Below, piece after piece: positions 1 through 8,830 of a stretch of DNA of 35,348 nt. Position numbers and translations under genes: made by a program. How positions within the stretch are numbered: the first letter of the stretch is position 1; every line of letters begins with the position of its first letter. The notes below the pieces were generated by a model that was not told where the DNA came from, did not search any database, and saw nothing but the letters and a program-made list of their open reading frames with translations. This DNA is from an uncultured Ruminococcus sp. (GTDB lineage Bacteria; Bacillota; Clostridia; Oscillospirales; Acutalibacteraceae). The DNA is taken from contig CACZYP010000020.1 of NCBI GenBank assembly GCA_902785425.1, positions 23,883-59,230 on the forward strand, read 5' to 3'.

Positions 1-3000
1 CTCTCCCCACACGGGGAGAGTGGATTGAAATAAACTGGGATAAAAACGATCCGTTCGGTGACGGCGGTCTCTCCCCACACGGGGAGAGTGGATTGAAATT
101 TTTTCTCTTTGACGTACTTGTTTCTGGTGTCGGTGTCTCTCCCCACACGGGGAGAGTGGATTGAAATGATAACGAAAATGCCATCATTTCTTCGATAGGT
201 GGTCTCTCCCCACACGGGGAGAGTGGATTGAAATAGCCATGTATCGAGGGCTGATTAAAATCTCTCCACGTCTCTCCCCACACGGGGAGAGTGGATTGAA
301 ATAGTTTGTATACTTGCATAAAATGTTATCGTTTTTTGTCTCTCCCCACACGGGGAGAGTGGATTGAAATGTATATGATCTTGCCGCAGCCATCACAGAT
401 CTTAGCGGTCTCTCCCCACACGGGGAGAGTGGATTGAAATTACAGGCAGCAAGGGCAATGCGGTCGTTATAAAGTCTCTCCCCACACGGGGAGAGTGGAT
501 TGAAATTCGTCAAAAAGCTCGTTCGGCGTGCAACCTATCGCGTCTCTCCCCACACGGGGAGAGTGGATTGAAATGGATTACAGGAAATTTAATGTCCATT
601 GCCTTGCAAGGTCTCTCCCCACACGGGGAGAGTGGATTGAAATGTATGACGCACATAAAGCGTGTGATACATTTAGAGTCTCTCCCCACACGGGGAGAGT
701 GGATTGAAATATGGAAAAGTACGGAAGTTTATCGAAAGAACGAGATCGTCTCTCCCCACACGGGGAGAGTGGATTGAAATTAATTACAGCTATGACAACG
801 CCAAAGAGGGCTTGATGTCTCTCCCCACACGGGGAGAGTGGATTGAAATCAGATAGGATATAAGGGCATGATCGATTTGGCAAAGTCTCTCCCCACACGG
901 GGAGAGTGGATTGAAATATATTATCTCCTCTGTTAAAACTCCGAACTGCCGTCTCTCCCCACACGGGGAGAGTGGATTGAAATATAGCCGCCGCACGAAC
1001 ATCACAATCCTCGTCTGTCTCTCCCCACACGGGGAGAGTGGATTGAAATTCTCACAGCCTCTTTATATCCGCTCTTCTTAATAGCCGTCTCTCCCCACAC
1101 GGGGAGAGTGGATTGAAATTAATTACAGCTATGACAACGCCAAAGAGGGCTTGGTCTCTCCCCACACGGGGAGAGTGGATTGAAATTTATCTTTAAAGAG
1201 TTCGTACAGCTGATCTCGATGTCTCTCCCCACACGGGGAGAGTGGATTGAAATTGTTAACAAAAGAGGCGGCAATGCTAAAAATTGGTGTCTCTCCCCAC
1301 ACGGGGAGAGTGGATTGAAATAAAATTACATCCGATTTTTTCTACCGATTCACGACAGTCTCTCCCCACACGGGGAGAGTGGATTGAAATTACGCTTACA
1401 AATGCGTTTACGGGTAAATCTATATCCGGTCTCTCCCCACACGGGGAGAGTGGATTGAAATTTTGCGAATGTACGCAATGGGTATGTTGCGCCGCGTCTC
1501 TCCCCACACGGGGAGAGTGGATTGAAATTCCAACAAGTTCCTGCAACAGCGTTAAGCAGTTACGGTCTCTCCCCACACGGGGAGAGTGGATTGAAATTCG
1601 TCAAAAAGCTCGTTCGGCGTGCAACCTATCGTCTCTCCCCACACGGGGAGAGTGGATTGAAATTGTAACGCCGTCAAGCTCAAAGAACGTTGCTCTCATG
1701 TCTCTCCCCACACGGGGAGAGTGGATTGAAATTCGTTCTCGTTGAATCAGCGGCGAGGGGCTGACAGTCTCTCCCCACACGGGGAGAGTGGATTGAAATA
1801 TCATCTCTTCGGGAGCTGTGGCCCAAGGTGACGTCTCTCCCCACACGGGGAGAGTGGATTGAAATCTGACTGTCAACGTTTGACAGCAATTTCGCCACAC
1901 GTCTCTCCCCACACGGGGAGAGTGGATTGAAATTTAGAGAGTATCGCCTTCGTGACATTTATAAAGCAGTCTCTCCCCACACGGGGAGAGTGGATTGAAA
2001 TTCCTCCTTGATCGCTTCTAAAAGTTCGGGATTGGTCTCTCCCCACACGGGGAGAGTGGATTGAAATAGATCACAGGGTATCGCTACACAGGTGAACGGC
2101 AGTCTCTCCCCACACGGGGAGAGTGGATTGAAATTGTAGATGTGCTTATTCGCTTAGAGTTTGAGGACGGCGTCTCTCCCCACACGGGGAGAGTGGATTG
2201 AAATCTCCTTTCCTCTTAGAAAGAGATTTTTTGTTGTGGTCTCTCCCCACACGGGGAGAGTGGATTGAAATAAATCATGTTTCTAATGACCAAACGGTAA
2301 ATAATACGTCTCTCCCCACACGGGGAGAGTGGATTGAAATATGACAATTACCATTAACAGGAGTAGCAGATACGTCTCTCCCCACACGGGGAGAGTGGAT
2401 TGAAATATGTAAAGCATATCAGCCCTAACAACTATACCAAGTCTCTCCCCACACGGGGAGAGTGGATTGAAATTTATGATATAAATCATAAAAATAGTAA
2501 AATACAAGGTCTCTCCCCACACGGGGAGAGTGGATTGAAATGGTAGATTTCATAGATAATAATTAACGTAACAGCCGTCTCTCCCCACACGGGGAGAGTG
2601 GATTGAAATTTTTTCCCAGCTCGTTTCAACGCTACACGAGTTTCGGTCTCTCCCCACACGGGGAGAGTGGATTGAAATGTTTTTCCCATTCATAGCAAAT
2701 ATCATCAACAGCGTCTCTCCCCACACGGGGAGAGTGGATTGAAATATCGACAATACATTTAATCGCCTGCTGCACAACATCGTCTCTCCCCACACGGGGA
2801 GAGTGGATTGAAATGTGAGGCGGCTATGAAAGCTTGCAACGGCAAGGACGTCTCTCCCCACACGGGGAGAGTGGATTGAAATCATGCTCAAAAATTAAAC
2901 GATCACAATAAAACTGGAGTCTCTCCCCACACGGGGAGAGTGGATTGAAATTTGCTCATGTTGCACTTGTCCTTATCGATTATAACGTCTCTCCCCACAC

Positions 3001-5320
3001 GGGGAGAGTGGATTGAAATGCTGAAAACGATCAACATATTTAACGTTTCCGCTGTGTCTCTCCCCACACGGGGAGAGTGGATTGAAATCCTGTTTATATA
3101 CCGTTGATCTAATCGTACCGCTGTCTCTCCCCACACGGGGAGAGTGGATTGAAATAGCAACAAATATATCGGTCATTCGTGATCCGTTTTGTCTCTCCCC
3201 ACACGGGGAGAGTGGATTGAAATATAACTACATTTGTAGTTATGTTACCGACTCTGGTCTCTCCCCACACGGGGAGAGTGGATTGAAATGTTTGAGATGG
3301 GTGTATATACATCTCGTATGTCGTCTCTCCCCACACGGGGAGAGTGGATTGAAATTATCCCCGGCGGCGTTGATTATCCAATCGGCGAGCTGTCTCTCCC
3401 CACACGGGGAGAGTGGATTGAAATATAAAGCACCGTCAAGAAAAAAGATAGCGCCGACAGTCTCTCCCCACACGGGGAGAGTGGATTGAAATTATCTCTG
3501 CTGGGGATTGGGGATAGGGTCTCAAGTCTCTCCCCACACGGGGAGAGTGGATTGAAATCCGCATATGACGGAACAAGCATAGAAGCCCGCAGTCTCTCCC
3601 CACACGGGGAGAGTGGATTGAAATAATCAATGTCGGATTTGACCTCCAGAACGGCGGCATGGTCTCTCCCCACACGGGGAGAGTGGATTGAAATCTATTT
3701 TTCAACGGCTATGAAACAACGATCCCGTAGTCTCTCCCCACACGGGGAGAGTGGATTGAAATATGTAATGATTCATTTCGGATTCTGTTTCAAAAGCGTC
3801 TCTCCCCACACGGGGAGAGTGGATTGAAATTAATACTTTCGACCGATTCAGAACGATTTGAAGATGGTCTCTCCCCACACGGGGAGAGTGGATTGAAATT
3901 CTGTTGTTTTGCTCTTTGCTTTTCTATGTTGCGTCTCTCCCCACACGGGGAGAGTGGATTGAAATAAGAGCTGATTGATGGCAAGATCACTCCCGAATAC
4001 TGTCTCTCCCCACACGGGGAGAGTGGATTGAAATCGTTTCAACGTCGTGAGTGATTTCGCACACATCAGTCTCTCCCCACACGGGGAGAGTGGATTGAAA
4101 TGTCTTTTTTGTCGTAGCGTCCTGCCTGATAGTCGTCTCTCCCCACACGGGGAGAGTGGATTGAAATATTGAAGAGGCTGATCCGTATATCGGGACGATG
4201 TTGTCTCTCCCCACACGGGGAGAGTGGATTGAAATGGAACTGCCGAAACATCATCATCGGTAGCGACCGCAGTCTCTCCCCACACGGGGAGAGTGGATTG
4301 AAATAATCAAGGGTTGGACATAAGGCTTGTGAATGACGTCTCTCCCCACACGGGGAGAGTGGATTGAAATCTGCCTATGATGAAGCGAGCGTTCCCGATG
4401 ATGCGGTCTCTCCCCACACGGGGAGAGTGGATTGAAATCTCAATCCCCTCACAATTGCGGATTATCTTGCAGTCTCTCCCCACACGGGGAGAGTGGATTG
4501 AAATCGGACGGTTACGGCGGTTATGTGGCAACATGGCAAGTCTCTCCCCACACGGGGAGAGTGGATTGAAATAATCTGAGAGCTTTGGGGGCTATTCGTA
4601 CTCAAAGGTCTCTCCCCACACGGGGAGAGTGGATTGAAATTTGTTCGTTTGCACAAAAAAGTGACAATATTTTGTGCAGTCTCTCCCCACACGGGGAGAG
4701 TGGATTGAAATAATAAATGCCGTTATAACGTCCATCTCTCTGCGGGTCTCTCCCCACACGGGGAGAGTGGATTGAAATAAAGAACGTTGCCCTCATCGGC
4801 TTGTCGGTCGCTAGTCTCTCCCCACACGGGGAGAGTGGATTGAAATAACGGTGCCGCCTGTCGGGATCGCTATGTTCGCTGTCTCTCCCCACACGGGGAG
4901 AGTGGATTGAAATACCGATAACCTTGCCGTCAGGATCGATTTTTTGAAGGTCTCTCCCCACACGGGGAGAGTGGATTGAAATTCTGTAGATTTTATCGTA
5001 AAGAATTTGCGAGAGTCGTCTCTCCCCACACGGGGAGAGTGGATTGAAATTGTGACTGGAATAAGATTTTTCGTGCCGTCATTCAGTCTCTCCCCACACG
5101 GGGAGAGTGGATTGAAATGATGATCTCATCAGGACATTGCGGCTGACGAAGGTCTCTCCCCACACGGGGAGAGTGGATTGAAATAGCCACGGATACAGCC
5201 CGAATCCGTCCATTCCCATCGTCTCTCCCCACACGGGGAGAGTGGATTGAAATACTTGCCCAACCTGACGAGTTTGACTTAGAAGACGTCTCTCCCCACA
5301 CGGGGAGAGTGGATTGAAAT
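1..5320 (+). CRISPR. Type I-C CRISPR array, leader-distal part, 79 repeats and 78 spacers
   Basis: A 33-nt repeat recurs about every 66-70 nt; the first copy (1-31) lacks its first two bases because the window starts inside it. The repeat has a perfect 8-bp stem, CTCTCCCC/GGGGAGAG, with an ACAC loop, and ends in the 11-nt tail TGGATTGAAAT. This is the type I-C form, in which Cas5d cuts after the stem and the tail becomes the crRNA 5' handle. That fixes transcription on the plus strand, so leader and cas genes lie to the left, outside the window. I read all full repeats as identical, including the last at 5288-5320. Spacers are 33-38 nt. Counting from the left, spacers 8 (507-541) and 24 (1598-1630) share a sequence, as do 12 (781-816) and 17 (1120-1153); spacers 25 (1664-1699) and 71 (4779-4813) overlap. 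No cas gene is present, so the subtype rests on repeat structure alone. Confidence 0.98.
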
Positions 5321-5510
5321 AATGTACCTATATATTTTAAGGAAACGTTTTTAATCACAAAGGTACGTTATCAGAGCGCAGAAACGAACTTGAAGGCAAG
5401 GTAAAAACTGTCGATGTGATCGCTGTTGCATTAATGCTTTTGATGTAACGAAATAACCCAAAAGCAAATCGGTATTCCTACACTAAAAATTTAAGGAGCA
5501 CTGTGATTTG
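5321..5510. other. Array trailer flank, no supported gene
   Basis: This is the right (leader-distal) flank of the CRISPR array. There is no degenerate extra repeat and no obvious leader-like A/T tract. A frame on the plus strand from about 5341 to 5448 is open and ends in TAA, and its last residues read plausibly as protein (NELEGKVKTVDVIAVALMLL), but it has no start codon. It could be the tail of a decayed gene. I see nothing else here. Confidence 0.5.
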
Positions 5511-5539
5511 TTGATTTCAGGCGGATGATTTGCTATAAT
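5511..5539 (+). promoter_or_regulatory. Sigma-A-type promoter upstream of the adenosine deaminase-like gene
   Basis: A -35 box TTGATT (5511-5516) and a perfect -10 box TATAAT (5534-5539) are 17 bp apart. The predicted transcript starts near 5546 and reaches the gene at 5694 after a leader of about 150 nt. That leader contains two very short open frames (5525-5626, which would start upstream of the TSS, and a 17-codon frame starting at 5642), neither supported as a gene. Confidence 0.75.
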
Positions 5540-5693
5540 AATGCTATACAAAAACTCGTCTTTGACAAGATCACCGAGATAATAGAAGCAGCCGGAAAAG
5601 AGCGTGCAGTGAAAAATATAAAATGAAATAACGGGTGATGATCATGACAGAATTTGAAAGAATAGAGAATTTTGAGAAAAGGAAAAGATAGCT

Positions 5694-6659
5694 ATGACAT
5701 TTGCGGAAGCTTTGAAAAGCGGAGATCTTGAAAATATCAGAAGATCCCCAAAATCCGATCTGCACGATCATTTTGTGCTTGGAGGAAACAGGGACTATAT
5801 TTTTCGCAAAACGGGATATAAAATAGAACCGATTTTACAGCCGCTTAACTCCATGAGTGAAATGGACGCATGGAGCGGCAAATACATCGGGGATCGTTTC
5901 AATAGTTCGGAAGGACGTAAACTGCTGATCGAAGCTGCGTTTGAGCAGGCAAAATACGACGGCGTTACCGTATTGGAAATAGGCGAAGACGTGTGGGGAC
6001 TCGGTGAGTTCTTTCACAATGATACAGACGAGCTGATCGCTGCTTTTCGTGAGGCGAATGAGCGTATCGCACCGGAGATCGAGCTGCGTTTGCAGATAGG
6101 CTTATCACGGCACTGCCCGATAGATTATTTAACTGATTGCCTTAAACATTTTTGGGGCCACAAGGAGTTCTATTCGATCGACCTGTACGGAGACGAGCTT
6201 GCGCAGCCTATCGAAAACTTTATCCCGATCTACGAACAGGCTGCCGAAAATGGACTTGTTCTGAAAGCGCACGTAGGCGAATGGGGAACACCGCAGGATA
6301 TCGTTACGGCGGTAAAGGCGCTTCATCTTGACGAGGTGCAGCACGGTATCGCAGCTGTACAAGATGAAAGTGTGATCGGGTTCCTCGTAGAAAATAAGAT
6401 AAGACTGAACATCACGCCGTCAAGCAACGTGTTGCTTGGGCGAGTTGCCGATATGGCGCACCATCCGATAGCGCAGCTTTACCGGAAAGGAGTTGATGTC
6501 ACGATCAATTCCGATGACGTGCTTATCTTTGATTCCGATGTATCGAAGGAGTATCTGAGATTGTATCGGTCGGGCTGTCTGACGGCAGAGGAGCTTGATG
6601 ATATCAGGCTGAACGGTATCTATGCGGGTACACGCAGTTCGCATACTGACGTTATATGA
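5694..6659 (+). CDS. Adenosine deaminase-like amidohydrolase
   Basis: The 321-residue product belongs to the adenosine/AMP deaminase family of TIM-barrel metal hydrolases, which remove the 6-amino group from adenosine or related purines in the cytosol. All family landmarks are visible: the metal-binding HxH pair at residues 24-26 (SDLHDHF), the metal His and catalytic Glu in AHVGEWG (H193, E196), the HGI segment (H217), and the paired aspartates in NSDDV (D274, D275). The usual SDDP is SDDV here. Length is slightly below the 330-340 of typical adenosine deaminases, so the N-terminal region may be shorter. There is no signal peptide. A weak A/G-rich ribosome site precedes the ATG. The next gene follows after 50 nt on the same strand and may be co-transcribed. 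The substrate is not certain; deaminases of modified adenosines share these motifs. Confidence 0.88.
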   Translation: MTFAEALKSGDLENIRRSPKSDLHDHFVLGGNRDYIFRKTGYKIEPILQPLNSMSEMDAWSGKYIGDRFNSSEGRKLLIEAAFEQAKYDGVTVLEIGEDVWGLGEFFHNDTDELIAAFREANERIAPEIELRLQIGLSRHCPIDYLTDCLKHFWGHKEFYSIDLYGDELAQPIENFIPIYEQAAENGLVLKAHVGEWGTPQDIVTAVKALHLDEVQHGIAAVQDESVIGFLVENKIRLNITPSSNVLLGRVADMAHHPIAQLYRKGVDVTINSDDVLIFDSDVSKEYLRLYRSGCLTAEELDDIRLNGIYAGTRSSHTDVI

Positions 6660-6709
6660 ATATAAGTTATACAGCCAACCGAACGTGCTGAAAAGAGGTA
6701 AGAGAACGA

Positions 6710-7474
6710 ATGAGACAATATATTGATTGTATATCAGTCGAAAACATGCGTGAAAGCGACCGCCTGACTATCGAACGCTTTGTTCCCGGGCGCACGCTTA
6801 TGTACAGAGCGGCGCTTGGCGTTTACCGTGCCGTGAAGTGGTCCGGTGATATTGCGATAGCTGTCGGAGGCGGCAACAACGGCGGCGACGGTTACGCACT
6901 GGCGTGTATTCTGGCAAGTGATAATATCCCGTGCCGCATCGTCAAGCTCAGCGAAAAGCTGACGGAGGACAGTTCGTTTTTCGCTGAGAGAGCAAAAGCT
7001 TTCGGTGTGCCTGACGGGATGTATGCGAAAGGTGCATTTGAAAACGCCGATATAGTGGTTGACTGCCTGCTTGGAACGGGCTTTCAGGGGAGCTTGCGTG
7101 AGCCGTGGCTCGGTGCTGTTTCTGAGATAAATTCCTGCAAGGCGTATGTTGTGAGCGTGGATATCAACAGCGGAATGAACGGCGATACGGGCGAGGCGGA
7201 AACTGCCGTTGAGTCCGATATCACGGTAACGATAGGATACGTTAAGCGTGGACTTGTTGCTGAAAATGCGGCGAAGTATATCAAAAAGCTCGTCGCTGCG
7301 GATATAGGTATCGTGCTTGCAAAGCATGAATATAAGCTTTGTTCTGAGACGGAGTATCATGAGGAAAACGACGACATGATTATACCGGCTCCGCAGTATT
7401 TGCAGTTTGAAGCTGTTGATGTGAGTGGGGAAGAAATGACGGGTGTTATCCGAAACGATGGTATCAACGCTTAA
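6710..7474 (+). CDS. nnrE: NAD(P)H-hydrate epimerase (YjeF N-terminal domain, single-domain form)
   Basis: The 254-residue protein is the YjeF_N (Rossmann-like) domain, which interconverts the R and S forms of NADHX and NADPHX so that a separate dehydratase can repair them. The signature GGGNNGGDGYALA lies near residues 53-65, followed by the acidic DCLLGTGFQG and SVDINSGMNGDTGE segments that line the active site. Most bacterial homologues are fused to the ADP-dependent NAD(P)HX dehydratase domain (about 500 residues). Here the protein stops after the epimerase domain plus about 45 extra residues, so the dehydratase must be encoded elsewhere. An AGAGG-like ribosome site lies about 10 nt before the ATG. 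It is 50 nt downstream of the deaminase-like gene and probably shares its transcript; a strong bidirectional terminator follows at 7598. Confidence 0.85.
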   Translation: MRQYIDCISVENMRESDRLTIERFVPGRTLMYRAALGVYRAVKWSGDIAIAVGGGNNGGDGYALACILASDNIPCRIVKLSEKLTEDSSFFAERAKAFGVPDGMYAKGAFENADIVVDCLLGTGFQGSLREPWLGAVSEINSCKAYVVSVDINSGMNGDTGEAETAVESDITVTIGYVKRGLVAENAAKYIKKLVAADIGIVLAKHEYKLCSETEYHEENDDMIIPAPQYLQFEAVDVSGEEMTGVIRNDGINA

Positions 7475-7597
7475 CGACGGTGATGATTTCAGAGCTATCG
7501 CTTTGCAGTGAGGCAGATAAGCCGAAAAGTGCCTCTCTGAAAATTGGTGTGAACACTTATGTAGAATAGGCTTCGGTTTATTATGAATAACAGAAAA

Positions 7598-7632
7598 ATC
7601 CCGAAAAGCGCATTGCGGCGGCTTTTCGGGAT
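7598..7632. terminator. Bidirectional terminator between convergent genes
   Basis: A 12-bp perfect stem, ATCCCGAAAAGC paired with GCTTTTCGGGAT, encloses an 11-nt loop. T-rich sequence follows on both strands. It sits between the ends of nnrE (plus) and the AAA-fold gene (minus, stop at 7661), as expected for a shared terminator. Confidence 0.8.
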
Positions 7633-7660
7633 CATTTGTTTTATTGGCTTTTCTGAAATC

Positions 7661-8503
7661 TCACGGACGTAGTGGGGAATTAGTGGCTTGAGTGCTGTTT
7701 TGTACAAGCTCGATCGTCAGAACAGCTTCTCCACGTTTTGCATTCTGCGACGCTTTGGCGATATCTCCGTTTGCATTTGCGATCATATGTTTGTAAACGG
7801 AGAGTTTAGCCTGCTCGCACCGCTTGTTTATGCGAGTGAAGCCGCAGCCGTCGCTTTGCTTTGCAAGAAACTCTGCTGCTTCTGCAGTGCAGTTCACGCA
7901 TTTGAGCTTTTCCATGATATACGCCTTTCGTGTTTCTTCATCGGGCGTTGGTATATCTATTTTTTCGTTGAGCATAGATATAAAATCGGGATCGGCTTTG
8001 TTTGCATCGGAGGTGACTGCTATGAAAATATACTCGGCTCCGCTTTGGCTGAGTTCATTGAGCAGGTCTGTAAAAAGACGGGTTCGGAGTTTTTCTTCAA
8101 GTGAGTCTCCTCTGCTGCAAAACATTTCGGCATCGCTGCAAATAACGGCGCAAGGCGATGATATTATCACCTCATTGAGCGCTTTTGTGAGTTTCCTTTC
8201 AAAATCGGCATAGCCGCCCGTTAAAAAGCTCTGCGGTGTAAGCATTATAGTTGAAAACGATCTCTTTGCAAGATCGCCGCATAATGCGTGCGCATAATAA
8301 AGAGCGTCGTTCCTTTCGCTGCTGTTTAGCATAATTATTTTTGAAGCAGGTATTTCAAGCGTGCGTGAAAGCTCATCCGATACGATGCTGTCGGCTGTTT
8401 GTTTTAGCTGCTTTTTTATTTCTGCCATACCGAACAGCGAGTCAAGATCTGTGTTCGACACATCTATATACAGTGATTCGGTAAATGCTTCGTTTCTGTA
8501 CAT
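7661..8503 (-). CDS. AAA+-fold protein with degenerate nucleotide-binding motifs
   Basis: The 280-residue product aligns by eye with the classic AAA module (FtsH/Vps4/spastin type) along its length: the entry segment SLFGMAEIKKQLKQ (usual form GLEEAKEELKE), the block TGGYADFERKLTKALNEVI, the Walker B-like CAVICSDAEM, the sensor-1-like IFIAVTSDANKADPDF, and IDIPTPDEETRKAYI. The catalytic features are gone. Where GPPGTGKT should be there is LNSSERND (about residues 59-67). Walker B reads D-A instead of D-E (D124-A125). Sensor-1 Asn is Asp, and the usual arginine finger is not visible. This suggests a non-hydrolysing pseudo-AAA protein acting as a scaffold or partner. The start is the ATG at 8503, 9 nt after GGAG; an in-frame TTG lies 9 nt further upstream. 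No partner gene is adjacent. Function unknown. Confidence 0.75.
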   Translation of the reverse strand: MYRNEAFTESLYIDVSNTDLDSLFGMAEIKKQLKQTADSIVSDELSRTLEIPASKIIMLNSSERNDALYYAHALCGDLAKRSFSTIMLTPQSFLTGGYADFERKLTKALNEVIISSPCAVICSDAEMFCSRGDSLEEKLRTRLFTDLLNELSQSGAEYIFIAVTSDANKADPDFISMLNEKIDIPTPDEETRKAYIMEKLKCVNCTAEAAEFLAKQSDGCGFTRINKRCEQAKLSVYKHMIANANGDIAKASQNAKRGEAVLTIELVQNSTQATNSPLRP

Positions 8504-8636
8504 TAATATCAACTCCGTTGTTTTATAGAAAGAACGATCAAGCGTGAATGAACATAACGCTGCTCATAATTTCATGATCGGTATATTCTCATTACGTTAT
8601 CCATAACAGACTATGCTGTAATTTCGATTTTCTTTT

Positions 8637-8645
8637 ATTATACCA
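8637..8645 (-). promoter_or_regulatory. Extended -10 promoter for the AAA-fold gene
   Basis: On the minus strand the sequence TGGTATAAT forms an extended -10 element with TATAAT at 8642-8637. No good -35 box is visible, which extended -10 promoters tolerate. The transcript would carry a leader of roughly 125 nt before the ATG at 8503. Confidence 0.45.
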
Positions 8646-8733
8646 TAACCACGCTGCCACGGCTACCCTTTTTCATATTTGAACATTAAGGCAATAACAT
8701 TTCGCTGAACAAATTGCAGCTGCCCGGTTTATA

Positions 8734-8762
8734 TTGACACGTCGGACAGCGTAGTATATAAT
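8734..8762 (+). promoter_or_regulatory. Consensus sigma-A promoter for the erythromycin-esterase-like gene
   Basis: TTGACA (8734-8739) and TATAAT (8757-8762) are separated by 17 bp, a perfect match to the housekeeping consensus. Transcription should start around 8769, just downstream of a possible ATG at 8768. That rules out 8768 and supports the ATG at 8831 as the real start. Confidence 0.88.
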
Positions 8763-8830
8763 GTTTAATGGGAATTAAACGTATTTCCGAAATTCCCTTT
8801 TACAGATATTCATCAAAAGGAAGAAATGTT

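Noticed and set aside
184-5358. Many open reading frames on both strands across bases 184-5358
   Set aside because: They are translations of the CRISPR repeat in different frames (recurring FNPLSPCGER, FQSTLPVWGE, ISIHSPRVGRD, SLPTRGEWIEI, LSPHGESGLK). Repeat and spacer lengths let them stay open; they are not genes.
5321-5510. A CRISPR leader at the right end of the array
   Set aside because: The ATTGAAAT end of the repeat shows transcription on the plus strand, so the leader is to the left. The right flank has no leader-like features.
8768-8830. An earlier ATG for the erythromycin-esterase-like protein
   Set aside because: It sits at the predicted transcription start of a perfect promoter, so it could not have a ribosome site; the ATG at 8831 has one.
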